Shown here: positions 12,101 to 23,863 of the stretch, one piece after another | Position numbering within the stretch: the stretch's first letter is position 1 | Layout: every line of letters begins with the position of its first letter | NCBI GenBank assembly: GCA_030544215.1 | Contig: JARZZO010000002.1 | Coordinates: forward strand, 62,022,150 to 62,086,149 | Source of the DNA: Zantedeschia hybrid cultivar | Lineage: Eukaryota; Streptophyta; Magnoliopsida; Alismatales; Araceae | Length of the DNA stretch: 64,000 bases | Direction: 5' to 3' | Notes under the pieces: generated by a model | What the model saw: the letters and a program-made list of their open reading frames with translations, nothing else | What the model was told of the DNA's origin: nothing | Database searches by the model: none | Translations under genes and position numbers: made by a program

Positions 12101-13533
12101 TGGTTCTACTTCCCCCAGCACGAGTGACACTCCGAATGTACCACTCCCACACCGGTACTAACTATACCCCGGGGTACACCAGGTGACCCTCTCTCTAGGC
12201 GTCACCCCACCACTCCCACACCAGCACTATGTCACTCCCACATCGACACAGGGTGCCTAAGCGCAAACAACTGTCACTCTAGGTCCACGATCGCACAAAA
12301 CACAACACAGTGCATCTGATCATGTAGAAATCCTCATCCTCGAAGTATGTTTTCAAACATGCATTTAACCAAACTATCTAAAAAATGTAAACACAAGTTA
12401 ATTGCAGGGATTAATAAGGTTCTATCTTGAATTGCGTCGCTCGTGGCCGACGTCATTCAAGACCCCTAAACTGGTTCACGCGGAAACTAGCCTCGGGAAA
12501 TGAGCCTAAACAGCGTCGCCCATGGATGACGTCATTTAAATGGAGTCACCTACTCGCGACGTTATTTATCACCCGAAAACCGAACTGCCCTCTGACAACT
12601 GGGCCTAAATCGCGTCGCCCATGGTCGACACCATTTATAAATGGCGTAGCCCTGGCCCGACGCCATTTAGCACCCGAAGCAGGATTTTCTTGCGACTTCC
12701 CCAGAGCAAAAAAAAAAGGGATTTCCTCCTCCCTTAACCGCCCCAAAACACCCAAGAATAGAGAAGGAGGAGGAGGAGGATTCAAATAACCATTTTAAAA
12801 TCCACCGTTTCCCATTTTATAAAACGATCATTTTCACCCAAAAACCTCCTAAACATGCTCCGAAGTAGGGAAAACATGGTTTTAAGCAAAACATAGTGAT
12901 GATCGTCCCCCTACCAGTTACTTGAACTCCTTGCTCCTAGCTGCCGAACCACCACGCCACAAGTCGCCACCGGTACCGCCGTGGACGCCGTCACTCCACC
13001 GAGACGTCGACCGCCGTTCGGAGAGAGATGCGCCGCGGAGTAGAAGGTGGTGGTAGTGGTGGAAGTTAGGAGGTTGATAGAGTGGAGGGAGAGGAGGAAT
13101 GGAGAGAGGAAGGGAAGGAGAAGGGGAAGGGGGCGTCAGAGGATTCAGAGAGAGGGAGGAAGAGAAGAGAATGAGAGAAATGAGGGAAAGGAGGGAGGGT
13201 TTGGAGCGACAACCGAAACTGCGCCAAATTGCGTCGTCTAAGACCGACGTCAATCAGACGACACGACAGGGTCGTACATTGACAGATCTTTGATTAGCGT
13301 CGACCATGCAAGACGCCATTCAGACGATAAGACCAAAGCCGTACTCTCGCGGCCCAAAACCGGCCCACGTGGCACATTCTAAAAAGCGTTCCCCTAATCC
13401 GACGCCGTTTGAACTGCGTCGAGCAAGCTCTACGTGAAAAAGAGCCTATGCCCCAGCCCCACAAAGGCCCAAGCCAAGGGGTCCGACACCGAAACCGACC
13501 CGATAACCGGATCCAAAACCTCAGTTTGTTACA
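9198..13533 (-). mobile_element. Outer Tekay-type solo LTR, split by an inner one
   Basis: It reads TGTAACGACCCG at 9198 and TTGTTACA at 13533 on the plus strand, i.e. an LTR in minus orientation. The two parts (9198-9683 and 11900-13533) add up to about 2120 bp. Flanks CGAAG (9193-9197) and TGAAG (13534-13538) are a 5-bp target duplication with one C/T difference. There are no PBS, coding region or polypurine tract, so it is a solo LTR left by LTR-LTR recombination. It interrupts Tat-1 gag. It is homologous to the Tekay-E LTR at both ends (GGTGGCGGGTCGTTACA end, GGATCCGGTT near the start) and carries the same GCGTCG hairpins, e.g. 12426-12461. Confidence 0.88.
9684..11894 (-). mobile_element. 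Inner Tekay-type solo LTR nested in the outer one
   Basis: This is a complete 2211-bp LTR from TGTAACGACCCG (9684) to CCTTACA (11894), with a perfect 5-bp target duplication CAAAG at 9679-9683 and 11895-11899. The outer LTR resumes after it at the homologous point (TTCCCAAATTCCGATATAAA versus TTCTTAAATTTCGATATGAA inside). It belongs to the same family as the outer LTR and Tekay-E. GCGTCG hairpins occur here too, e.g. 10676-10711. A purine-rich stretch near 11400-11530 explains the long spurious open frames there. Confidence 0.92.
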
Positions 13534-13973
13534 TGAAGCTTCTCACTAGGCCATGCGACCCTCGCATCGAGGGCCGCTCTCGGGTTGATCGCTCGCGCGA
13601 TGGACCTTGCTCCTTGTTTGGTGTAGGGTCAGGGAGGAAAGGCCACCCAATGGGGGCAACGATAAAGATTGTACCAGATTTTCTACATTTCGGTGACTCC
13701 CCATAGGACTGGCTATTTGTTCGCGCCTCCTGCACCACGTGTCCTTTTCGAGGCCATTGACCTTCGCTCCTAGTCGATGGATAAGGTCTACCAAGTGCTG
13801 AAGGTCAGGACCTTCGGGTGGCGATTCTTGCCGTTAGGAGGTCTTAATGGAAAGAGGACATCAATGGCCGGAGGTGGTGGAGGTGCGGGAGGGAGGTTTA
13901 CTCCCTCGCCCAGGGGTTCCTTTTGTCGAGATGCTGTACTGTGATCGCCTCTCACCATGGCTTCTTGAACCGT
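13534..13973 (-). pseudogene. Tat-1 gag, N-terminal part
   Basis: Minus-strand frames just inside the 5' LTR give a proline-rich gag start (VNLPPAPPPPPAIDVLFPL) followed by degraded sequence with frameshifts. The rest of gag continues at 9197 on the other side of the solo LTR. It is assigned by position between the PBS and the gag core; similarity of this part alone would be weak. Confidence 0.55.
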
Positions 13974-13996
13974 TTCCCACAGACGGCAGCAAAAGA
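13974..13996 (-). other. Primer-binding site of Tat-1
   Basis: Directly after the 5' LTR the minus strand reads TCTTTTGCTGCCGTCTGTGG, a decayed version of the TTGGCGCCGTCTGTGGGAA site usual in Tat-type elements. This fixes the element's direction. Confidence 0.6.
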
Positions 13997-14550
13997 TGAT
14001 GGACCCACATTTCATCCACCACGATCAGGGCCCTCTATTTTCGATAAGAGGAACTTTGCCTGGTAGTCCCTGCAAAAAATAACATCGTCAGAAGCCCCCT
14101 GATGATAGTTTGGGGGAACCCCCTCTGATGCCTAAGTTAGTAGGCAGGGGATGTTAGAGGGAAGAATGATGAAACTTGGGTACTAGAGAGTATACCTATG
14201 CCCATAAGGGTACGAGGCCTTATATAGTGGTCAGGTAGGGAGCCCCTCCAAGGGGCAGTTCCTAGTCCGATCAGGGAAAGTAGGTCCCGGAGAATTCGTC
14301 AAGTCATGTCCTTACCAGGAAAGGGGGATCACCTTAAGGGAAATTTGGAAACGAGAGGGATTCTTCCCAAATATGGCATGGCCGACTTAGGACTCTATAG
14401 GGGAGACGGACCCTAACTGGGATGGTATGTGGCTACGCTATTCTGCAACTTCTGGGCTTCCCCTCCTTATGGGCGTTGATATAGGTCTAAGGACCCTGCT
14501 TGTTTGGGCGGTTTGTTGGTATTTGGGCCATGACAAATTTTTACCTATCA
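13997..14550 (-). repeat. 5' LTR of Tat-1
   Basis: It is the partner of 2153-2709, with the same ends (TGATGGACC and CCTATCA) and the same order of blocks (GCCCCCTGATG, CCCCCTCTGATGCCTAAGT, TATGGCATGGCCGACTTAGG). It contains the minus-strand TATA box. Confidence 0.85.
14219..14228 (-). promoter_or_regulatory. TATA box in the Tat-1 5' LTR
   Basis: The minus strand reads ACTATATAAG followed by GCCTCG. It is conserved at the same place in the 3' LTR (2374-2383). Confidence 0.5.
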
Positions 14551-14908
14551 CTTGTGATTGTGTTTTATTTTTAATCATCCAAGGTTGAAAAAGAGACTCC
14601 CCGATTATGCATGTGCCATGACCTTATCATACCTACCTATATACTCTTGGTATTAATTTGTTCAGCTCCTTATATGGTGGTTGGATGCATGTCTATTTAA
14701 TATGTTTGTTTGTGATTCGTTTGGCACATAACTAGGAAACATAATTCATTGTTTGAATTCAACTTATATTCTATTTAGTTCATTTATTTGAAATCTACGT
14801 TCAATTATCTTTTGAATTGTTTATAATCTTCTGATCTTTGACCTATTCATAAGTAAGATTTGATTTGATATGATAAGCTACTATGCTATGATAATTTGAT
14901 ATGTTATA
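14551..14908. other. AT-rich flank between Tat-1 and Copia-A
   Basis: This continues the sequence that ends at 2152. No gene is visible. It begins with the Tat-1 target duplication (CTTGT) and ends with TTATA (14904-14908), the left target site of Copia-A. Confidence 0.6.
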
Positions 14909-16488
14909 TGTTTGTAAGGATCTGGCGGAAGTGACAAGAACATAGCGGAAATATATATTAAAATTAAATCCTGCCATCACCGTTCTATTTCGAATAAAAC
15001 AAATAAAAACGAGGGAATCATGGATCACCTTACGCGGATACGAATCCGTTTACCGTATGGCTCGGATGGTGTGATGCCGCAAGTCATGCAGATGCCCAAC
15101 CTCTAGCGGTATCCACATGATTCTCCTCCTCGTGGATCATCCTTGTCTCCTTAACTAGCACGGCGCAATTGTTGAGGTTCCTTCTCTGTGACGATGCCCG
15201 CAGCATGCGGGTGGAGGTCCCTGACGGTCGAAGATGGAGGTAGGAGGTAGATTGAAGGGGGGCACCCAAATCTGGGCGCACAACTCGAGAGATAGAGAGG
15301 GGGCGCATAGTATGAGAGAACCCTGATTGCTTGGCCAGGGTTTCTCTCTCAACGTTTATTTATAATATTTGGTGTGACTTTTCGTAAAAGTCTCCGAAGT
15401 ATTATAAATCCCACTAATTATCCACAGTTCAAGAATCTTTATACTTGTGACCCTCTAGCCCCAAGTACCAATACGATTTTCGGTCCGTTAAGCCCAATAA
15501 TATTTTATTGGCTTATAGTAATTAATTAGTATCATATATTTAATTAATTACTTAACTGAATTACATCTTCATATAAATATGGCCGAACTTCCGATCAGGT
15601 TGGGTGCCAAATAATACCATATGATCCTAGAAGGTAATGTGGTTAAGCTACCCGCTCAAGGAACTTATCTGTCAATAGTTACTACGTAGATATAATCCTT
15701 CATTCATATAATACTCTCGAGTCAACCTAGGATATGGTAAATTGTCGAACCCTAACCAATCAACTCACTTGGTCTTGCTGCATCTGATCTGTGTTAGGGG
15801 ATTCCTTCTCTAACTCAGTGTTTGCCCTGACCAGGGACTTAAGCACATCTTGCTTTGAGTATTCTCTCTAATTATTGAGAGTGAATAATTCCCTATTGAA
15901 TGCACAATCATCTTCGAAGGTCGTCCACTAGACCCGATCACTTGACTGACTAGAATACCATGGTTGGGCATTCATTACTCAAGGTCAAAGTCCAATAGTC
16001 CACCGACAAGATGTCTTTGGTGTCTCAGGTCCGAAGACCATCTACGTAATTGTGACGTTAGATCAAGCTGGTTGACAGTTAGGTAAATTACCATCCAACG
16101 ATCTAAGTCAGATCAGTTAAGTGAACCCATTTGCCAATGAGCACCTATGGGTTCAACATAGTGTCTCCACACAAGTGACGACGAGATTAGTCACCCTCTC
16201 TTAAATGAGTTGAGGTAACCTGTACTAGTCTTACCGGATATTTGATGTCCTTCTCAGACATCTCTTAACTAGGAACAATTAAGAATATGTATTTATAAAT
16301 TGTTAGTCTCAATATTATGATCTCATCACAATCTGACAATTATTGTACACATCCATGGATTTCATTATGACATGAATAACAATGGAAATAATCAAGATTC
16401 GATTTATTCATAATGAATATTTATTGCCATGGTTAATAATTGAACAAGACTGTTTATAATTGGCTTGTAGGCCATCATAGAACTAACA
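14909..16488 (-). repeat. 3' LTR of Copia-A
   Basis: It is about 1580 bp, from TGTTTGTAAGG to ACTAACA on the plus strand. It is homologous to the Copia-B LTRs (blocks around GCCGCAAG.CATGCA, CCGACAAGATGTC, GGTGTCTCAGGTCCGA and CCAATGAGCACCTA). A minus-strand TATA-like TTATAAATAAAC lies at about 15354-15366. Confidence 0.8.
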
Positions 16489-16502
16489 ATCTCTCACTTG
16501 GA
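16489..16502 (-). other. Polypurine tract of Copia-A
   Basis: The minus strand reads CCAAGTGAGAGAT immediately before the LTR. Copia-B has the equivalent AAGTGGGAGAT. Confidence 0.6.
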
Positions 16503-16505
16503 TTA

Positions 16506-19500
16506 AAGCCAATCACCCTTATGCTATATCCCCATACACTGTAGGTGACGTCCAAAGGTAACTTGAGACAACATCTTGGTCAGTGGATCTGCTATGCTGT
16601 CGGACGATGGAATCCTTTCAACCGTGACATCTCCTCTGGCAATGATTTTCCTGATTAGGTGAAAGTACCCCAGAATATGCTTTGACTTCTAATGAGACTA
16701 CGGCTCTTCGCATGAGAAATTGCGCCATTATTGTCACACAACAACGAGACAGGATCAGAGATACTCGACACCACACCAAGGTCGGCAATGAATTTCTTCA
16801 TCCATACTGTTTTGTTGGCTACTTCAGCTACAGTAATGTACTTAACTTCTGTCACCGAATCTGCAGTGGTTTCCTGCTTAGAACATTTTTGGCTCACTAC
16901 TTCCCCATTTAATGTGAACACAAATCCAGAAGTGGACTTGCTGTCATCTGGATTATATTGAAAACTCGAGTCAGTATATCCTCGAAGTTTCAATGTTTCC
17001 TCCTCCATATGCTAGAAACATATCCTTAATCATTCTCAAGTACTTAAGGATGCATTTCATAGTTTTTCAATGTTCTGCACCTGGTTTACTTGAAATCTAC
17101 TCATAATACTTAGAGCATAAGCTACATTATGCCTAGTACATAGCATGGCATAAATAATGGAACCTATGGTGGAAGCATAGGGCACTCTGTCTATTGATGC
17201 CTTCTCCTCAGGAGTCTTAGCTGACTGCTCCTTGGAGAGATAAATCCCACGTCTTATCGGTGTAAGACCTCTCTTGAAATTTTTTATGCCGAACCTTTTG
17301 ACAATGGTGTTTATGTACATGGATTGGGTCAAGCCAAGCATCTTCTTCGATCTATCTCTATAGATCCGTATTCCCAATACGCAAGATACTTCTCCCAAAT
17401 CTTTTATAGAGAAGTTATTTGACAGCCATATCTTTACTGATGATAGCATCATTACATCATTCCTGATGAGTCGGATGTCATCAACGTAAAGTACTAGGAA
17501 CATTACTGCACTCCTACTAGTCTTCTTGTACACATAGGGTTTCATCTTCATTTTTAATGAAGTCATAAGATTTTATGGCCTCATTAAATCTTATGTTCCA
17601 GTCCTTTATGCCGACTTCAATCCATAGATGGATCGTTGAAGCTTGAACATTTTATCTGAAAATTCTTTGTATGTGAAACCTTCTGGTTGTATTATATATA
17701 TCTCTTCCTTAAGATTTCCATTGAGGAAAACTGTCTTCACAACAATTTGCTAGATCTCATAATCATAGTGTGTTGCAATGGCAAGGAAGACTCTGATCGA
17801 CTTTATCATGGTAACTGGTGAGAAAGTCTCGTCATAGTCAATTCCTTGTGTTTGACGATATCCCTTTGCCACCAATATTTTGCGTAAAGACCCACTTGCA
17901 ACCGATAGGTACAATACTTTCGGATAAGTCTTCCAAGTTTCAAACTTGTTTGGTGTACATGGACTGCATTTCAGAGTTTATAGCTTCATTCCATTTTTTG
18001 GCATTGGGGCTTTCCATAGCCTCTTCGTAGGTCTTAGGATTATCATCCTCATTATAAGATGTCCCAGTTTCGCCTTCTGAGATATGTCCCACATATCTTT
18101 AAGGCTGTCTATATACCCTCATAGACCTATGATGTTATTGTGTATATTCCAGAATAGGTTTAGAAATCGCGCGTTCATCTGATGCGTCCTTTGTTGATCG
18201 TGGATCTGGAACCTCTTCAAGTACTTCTTTACTCCTACTATCTTTCTAGAGGAGGTATCCCTCTTCTAAGAATATAGCTATCTTAGCAACAAACACCTTT
18301 TGTTTGTCATGATGATAAAAGTAGTAACATAAAGTTTTCTTTGGGTATCCTACAAATCTGCATCTTTCAGTTTGTAATTTTAGCTTGTTTGGGTCATGTC
18401 TTTTCACACGAGCAGGACAAAGTTGGGTCTCTTGCCCTTCTATATCTCATATGGAGTGGAGATGGCCAACTTGCTAGGCCTGTTCCAAAGATATACCATT
18501 GACTTTAGCATATATCCCTATAGGGACACTGGTAACTGCGCAAAGCTCATCATTGACTGTATCATATCTAATAAGGTGCGATTCCTCTTTTTAGATACAC
18601 CATTCATCTGAGGTATATATGGAGGTGTCCCATGAGAAAGGATACCGTTATCCTTTAGAAATTGTGTGAACTATATATTCAAGTATTCCCCTCCTTGATT
18701 ATATCAAAGAGTTTTAATACTCTTTCTAGTTTGCTTCTTTACTTCATTCTTAAATGCCTTAAACTTCTCAAAAGCTTCTAACTTATACTTCATTAAGTAC
18801 ACAGAATCTAGAGAAGTTGTTGGTAAATGTAATGAAGTAAGAATAACCAGCTTTGGCTTGGGTGGACATTAGACCACAAACATCTGAATGTATTAGTTCC
18901 AATATGTTCTTGTCCCTCTCTCCATGCCCAATATATGGAGACTTGGACAATGTTCCAATCAAGCAGGACTCACAAGTTACATATGATTCATAATCGAATT
19001 GATCAAATATCCATTTTCATGCAACTTTTGCAGTCGGTTCTTGCCAATATGCCCAAGCCTATAACGCCATAAATAGGCTTGGTTCACATAATTCCTGCTC
19101 CTCTTAGGAGCCGTATCAAGGTGAAGAGAATCTAAAAAAACATAATGTAGATACAGACTATTAACCATAAATGCCGAAGCAATTAAATTACTTTTAAAAC
19201 AAATAGAACAACATTTGTCTTCAATGGTTAAACTGTATCTAAATATGTCTAAACATGAAATAGAAACAATGTTCTTTACTATGCTAGGAACATAATAACA
19301 GTCATGTAAAATGATCCTTTGTCCAGATGGTAGCTTGAAGTCGACTGTCTCCACAGCGAGCACCGTAACCTTTGCATCGTTTCTTAGCCTCAAGTCCACC
19401 TGTACCTTGCTCAACTTTCTTCTACTTGTCAGCACCTACAAATCATTGTAGACATGAGATGCGCATCCAGTATCTAATACCCATGATGATGAATCTCTAA

Positions 19501-19559
19501 TTGACAAGTTAAAATCTATCTTATAGATACCTGAAGCTTCTCTAAGCTTTACATTTTCT
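16506..19559 (-). pseudogene. Copia-A pol (protease, integrase, RT, RNase H), broken
   Basis: From the N-terminus on the minus strand: protease WVLDTGCASHV (about 19486-19453) with an intact D-T-G; the GAG-pre-integrase/zinc region with YRLGHIGKNRLQKLHENGYL (about 19080-19000); integrase core pieces ELIHSDVCG, GYSYFITF and NGVSKKRNRTLLDM (18980-18500) with stops; and the RT part at 17566-17057 with FLVLYVDDI, so the catalytic Asp pair is present, although the following LLIGN reads RLIRN. RNase H lies at 17008-16655 with YTDSSF and CDNNGA; the TEAEYI motif is changed to TEVKYI. There are many stops and several frameshifts. All these match Copia-B segment by segment. Confidence 0.85.
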
Positions 19560-20337
19560 TGAGCTTTGTCATACAAGTATTACTTGCTATTCCATTTCAA
19601 GTGTCCCTTCTGGTGGTAGTAGATACACTCGTCCTTCTCAGCTCCTTTGCCTTCGTCTTTCTTGGACGGCGGCTTCTGTTTGGCTTGTTTCTTGTTCTTG
19701 CCTTTCCTAAAGGCCTAGACTACTCTCCTTTTCCTGTTGGTCAAGGTAATAAAAGGACAGTGGGCTTCTCCTTCTGACATGTTAAGCAGCTTTGCAAGTG
19801 TTGCCTAAATTTTGTTCATGTTGAAATTCATAATGAACTGAGAGTATGAAGCTAGAAGTGAGCCGAAGATAAGGTCAATATGCATCTCCTTGGATAAGAG
19901 TACCCCAAGTGCATCCAACCTTTCTATCCACTCTATCATCTTCAATACATGGGTCTATACTTAAGATCCCTCTGCCATCTAAGCCTTGAACATGTATTTA
20001 GATATCTCATATATTTCAACCATGCTATGCTCTTCAAACAGCTCATTCAAATGGAGCAAGATGGGTCTAGCATCCACCTTTTCATGTTTCCTCTGTAGGT
20101 CATTGTTCATTGAGGCCAACATGTAGCATTGGGCAAGCGTAGAATCCTCTTTCCACTATGCTATCATCTCTTCTTCTATGACATCCAATGCCGGTTCATG
20201 TGGCACCTCATCCTCCAAGACACAAGCAATTTGCTCAGGTCTTAAAAAAATCTTAAGATTCCTAAGCCAATCAGAGTAGTTTAGGCCTGTCAATTTGTTG
20301 GCATCCGTATGCCACGGAGCGGGTTATACGATGACAT
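19560..20337 (-). pseudogene. Copia-A gag, broken
   Basis: The start is ATG at 20337-20335 (MSSYNPLRGI). After a frameshift the minus strand reads NYSDWLRNLKIFLRPEQIA, LEDEVPHEPALDVIEEEM, LAQCYMLASMNNDLQRKHE and LNELFEEHSMVEIYEISKYM, the usual gag of Ty1/copia elements (UBN2/gag-polypeptide family). A Lys-rich stretch precedes a decayed zinc knuckle (CIYYHQKGHLKWNSK). This copy keeps the full-length layout that Copia-B has lost. Confidence 0.8.
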
Positions 20338-22338
20338 TTTTGCCTACAGAAGAAATTAAATCTATTAGCAAAAAATTAATTATTAAATTTCAAATAAGAT
20401 ATGAACTTCTATCAAGTTTTACTCCCACTAATTTTCAACGGATTATATAACCTTCATATATATAGAACGGGAAATGCCGACGGTCTCCTAGTGGTGATCA
20501 GAATCTCACTGACCCATAATGTGGCCTCTAAAATGGGCACAACAAACCAGAGTATGATCAGAGAGCAGCCAACCTTTGGCACTTGCAACTCCTTGCAATA
20601 TCTTATCGAGCTTGAGCCCCCAGAAGATCAGTGGTCTAGGAAATGGGAACTACAAATCACTGCCTTCTGGATTAAGCTCTACCATCATTACGTAATGAGC
20701 ATAGATTAACGTGTAGCCCTTGGGATGATCACAACAAGGCTACACTGTGACTCTACTCCATTAAAAAAGCATCAATGCCATAGTTTCAGTTTGTCACTAG
20801 ATATGGCAGGACTTGGAAATGGGCACAACGAATATGCTTCTATCAAAGTTTAAACTTGAAACTATAATGATGGAAGACCACACAGTACATTCTAAATGAA
20901 GGCGCTACTGCTTAATATTTACGAGCGCGGGTTTTTTCAATTATTTTTATTTTAATCTCAACCTAAGTGGTAGTAAATAATTATATCGGATATAATTGTA
21001 TATTTACTATACTTTGATAGCAATTTGATTCAAAATCAAATAAGGAAAGCATGCATCACCATACATGTTAATTATTATGGTCATGGATAGCACAATGACT
21101 TGACTGGAGCTATGTAATGTAGTCAATCACGCACATTCTCATATAACATTTATACCAAGAATATCCTGCAATACACGAGGCTGGCGATCTCATCTTCAGT
21201 TCCTCATGATTGCTTCAGCGGATGATATTAGCTCCTCGTCCGCCCACCACGATCTTTTACAATGCATAAATTTGCACATGTAGAAAGTACGTCTTATGGC
21301 ATATTACATTTCAGGAGGGAGATAGAATTACATTAGAGTGATAAAGGAAGGGTGGCTCGCAAGCCTCATAAATGAACAATTAATTTAGTGATCACATCCC
21401 AAAATAAATCACATTCACAACATACATCATCACATGACATAATTTAAAATGCATATCCATGACCACAATAAAATTTTAAACATCAATACATGATATTGCG
21501 CATCACAAGTGGGTTAGGATTTCAAAAATAGTATATTTTTGGTTTTCACAAAATCGGGTTCCAATCAAAATTGGGAATTTGATAATTTTTCGAAAATCCA
21601 ATTTTAACATGCTTTTAATTTTTGAATTATAAAGCATTAATAACACAACTTGTGCACACAATCAAATTTAGTTTCTAGAATAATTCCATACAAATTTTAA
21701 AACAATTCTAAATATCTAACTATTAGATAAAATTCTTAAATAACAAACCTTTTGTTATTTATACATTTATATCAATTTAATAGGGATTTGGGCATTAAAA
21801 TAATTAAAATTCTAACACTAATTTTAAAATTTTATTTTTTATAAAATTTTTAATGCCTCAAAGGGCCAAGGGACATTGGGCCTAAGACACATTGGGCTCG
21901 GGTCCTTGTTCGGCTTGGCCGCCTGGGCCCAGTTAACCTGGTCTGAGCCCAAGCTCGCCCCCAATGGGTAGCCTGGGTCTGGGCCGGCCTGGCCTAGTTC
22001 GGCTAGGGTTGAACCGCTCTACCCTGTGCTCCCTTCCCCCTTTTCCTTTGTGCACAGCTATGGAAGCCCTGGCTGTACACATGGAGGGAGGGAGGCATTG
22101 CCGCCCGCCCGCCAGTGACGCCGGCCCCCGCTCCAGGTGAGGTCGGCGCCGTTGGCTGGTGCCCCCTTCATCGCCGGTCTCACCAATGGTGTTTGGGGCT
22201 GCTGCCCCGACCTCCCCTCCTCCTTCTCCTCCTCCTCCTTCATCACATGAATGAGGGGGCTGGAGGGGCGAGGCCTGGCACCACCGGGCTCCCGGCCTGC
22301 CCATGTCTGGGCCACCAATGGGTCCGGCTAGCAACAAC
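20338..22338 (-). other. 5' leader of Copia-A
   Basis: This is a two-kilobase noncoding leader homologous to the Copia-B leader. It has the TCTCCTAGTGG block, decayed copies of the GGATAGCACAACAAA motif (near 20535, 20725, 20835), an AT-rich part with one TATCTAACTATTAGATA palindrome (about 21712), then a GC-rich part from 21900. Open frames in the GC-rich part look spurious. No PBS is reached. Confidence 0.65.
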
Positions 22339-23863
22339 TACCTGAAGATGTGTAGCCTGCTCTTCCTCAGAAGAAGAATACACTAAGATATCATCCACAA
22401 ATACCACCACAAACGAATCCAAATTGGCCCTAAAAACTCAGTTTATCACATCCATGAAAGACGTTGGAGCATTGGTCAAGCCGAAAGGTGTAACAAAAAA
22501 CTCATAATGTCTGTATCGAGTCCTAAAAGTCGTCTTACTCACATCTGACTCATGGATCCTTAATTGGTAATACCTTGACCTCAAGTCAATCTTCGAGAAC
22601 ACTTTGGCAGACTGCAGTTGATCCATCAAATCATCAATCCTTGGAAGTGGGTACTTGTTCTTCACTGTTACTTGGTTCAACTGCTTATAATCAATACACA
22701 ACCTCAAATAACCATCCTTCTTATTAACAAACAGAACAAGAGCATCCCATGGAGAGGTACTGGGACGGATAAAACCTTATCCAACAAGTCCTGCAACTGC
22801 ACCTTTAAGTCAGTGAGTTCGGCTAGAGCCATCTGATACGGAGTCTTAGACAAGGGTGCCGTACCCGGTGCAAGTTCAATAGTGAACTAAGCCTCCCGCT
22901 GAGGAGGAAGGCCAGACAACTCCTTAGGAAACACATCAAGAAAATCACGAACTATAGGCACCCCTAAAGCGTTGGAAACACTATCATCACAAGCTACAAC
23001 CAATGAGGCAAGGAAAGCCCCACAGCCACCAACGAGCAACCTCTGAGCCTTAAAAATAGAAATAAAAATACAACGAGAAGGGAGCCTAATACCTTAGAAG
23101 TAGAAGGCCAGAACATTTGGAATAGAGAAGCGCACCCTTTTCCTATGGCAATCCACCTCAGTATAATAGGCCTCCAACTAGTCCATGCCCAAGATGACAT
23201 CAAAGTCTCGAATGGCGAGCACCACCAATGGGGCTGGTAGCTGATGACCCTCAATGATTAAGGGAACCTCACTCATACAGTTATAAGTCAATAAGAGATC
23301 TTCGGAAGGAATCTCAACCATCAGCCCACAAGAAATCTCATCAACGGGTACGGAAAGAACATTCACATACTGCTCGGAAATAAAAGAATGCGAAGATCCC
23401 GAATCAATCAACACATGAGCGGAGTTTCTAAGGATAAAAAGTGTATCTTCCACCAAGTTAGATGCATGAGCCTATTTCCTGGTGATAACAAGAACTCTCT
23501 CCTACGTCCTCTACTTCTTCTGATCTCTCATGCCCTGCTCCTGACTGTACCTCTGCGAGCAACTACTCACCAAATGGCCCTACTGGCCACAAGTACAACA
23601 CTTGCCTGAGTGACATCGTGTGTACCGCCACAATGACGACAAGTCGCTGGAACCCTCTGGGCTGTCTCCTACTGTGCACTGGATGCTGACTGACTCTACT
23701 GGGTTTGTTGCTACCACTGCTACCTCGGAAGAATCTCCTAAATCTAAAGACGAGCGAAGATAATCCCGAACTGGACGAAGGAGTAGCTGCTGCTGCGGTC
23801 TTCTCTTTGCTGTACGCCAGTCCCTGAGCTGCCAATCCCCACTCCCGAGCCATCTGGTCATGC
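22339..23863 (-). pseudogene. Tekay-F: gag C-terminus, protease and RT fragment of a chromovirus-type Ty3 element
   Basis: The minus strand from 23863 gives the gag tail, a CCHC zinc-knuckle region, the protease (about 23456-23178; HVLIDSGSSHSFIS with D-S-G and FDVILGMD), and the linker with GLPPQ. RT follows: LRLCIDYKQLNQVTVKNKYPL, FSKIDLRSRYYQLR, FVTPFGLTNAPTSFMD and an intact FVDDILVYSSS near 22380. The rest of RT, RNase H and integrase are missing at the 22338 junction. Tekay-D and Tekay-E have the same protein. The upstream gag is cut off by the Tekay-G LTR at 23864. Frameshifts are present. Confidence 0.85.

Larger units (their letters stand above)
2153..14550 (-). mobile_element. Tat-1: Tat-type Ty3 retrotransposon lacking pol, 12.4 kb with insertions
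   Basis: Two direct LTR copies (2153-2709 and 13997-14550) flank the element, with imperfect 5-bp target duplications CTAGT (2148-2152) and CTTGT (14551-14555). Read on the minus strand the order is 5' LTR, PBS-like site, gag, protease, tandem repeats, a gene on the opposite strand, polypurine tract, 3' LTR. No RT, RNase H or integrase is present: after the protease region the sequence passes directly to noncoding DNA and repeats. The element therefore needed enzymes from a relative. An antisense gene before the 3' LTR and repeats in the 3' region are known traits of Tat/Ogre/Grande elements. The gag is split by nested solo LTRs. Many stops and the LTR divergence mark it as old. Confidence 0.85.
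14909..22338 (-). mobile_element. Copia-A: Ty1 element of Tork/Angela type, 5' LTR missing
   Basis: On the minus strand the order is long leader, gag, protease, integrase, RT, RNase H, polypurine tract, 3' LTR: the Ty1 order with integrase before RT. It is closely related to Copia-B throughout, including the leader. The 5' LTR and PBS are absent because the leader stops at about 22338, where Tekay-F begins without any LTR end. Stops and frameshifts are numerous, so it is dead and older than Copia-B. Confidence 0.85.
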
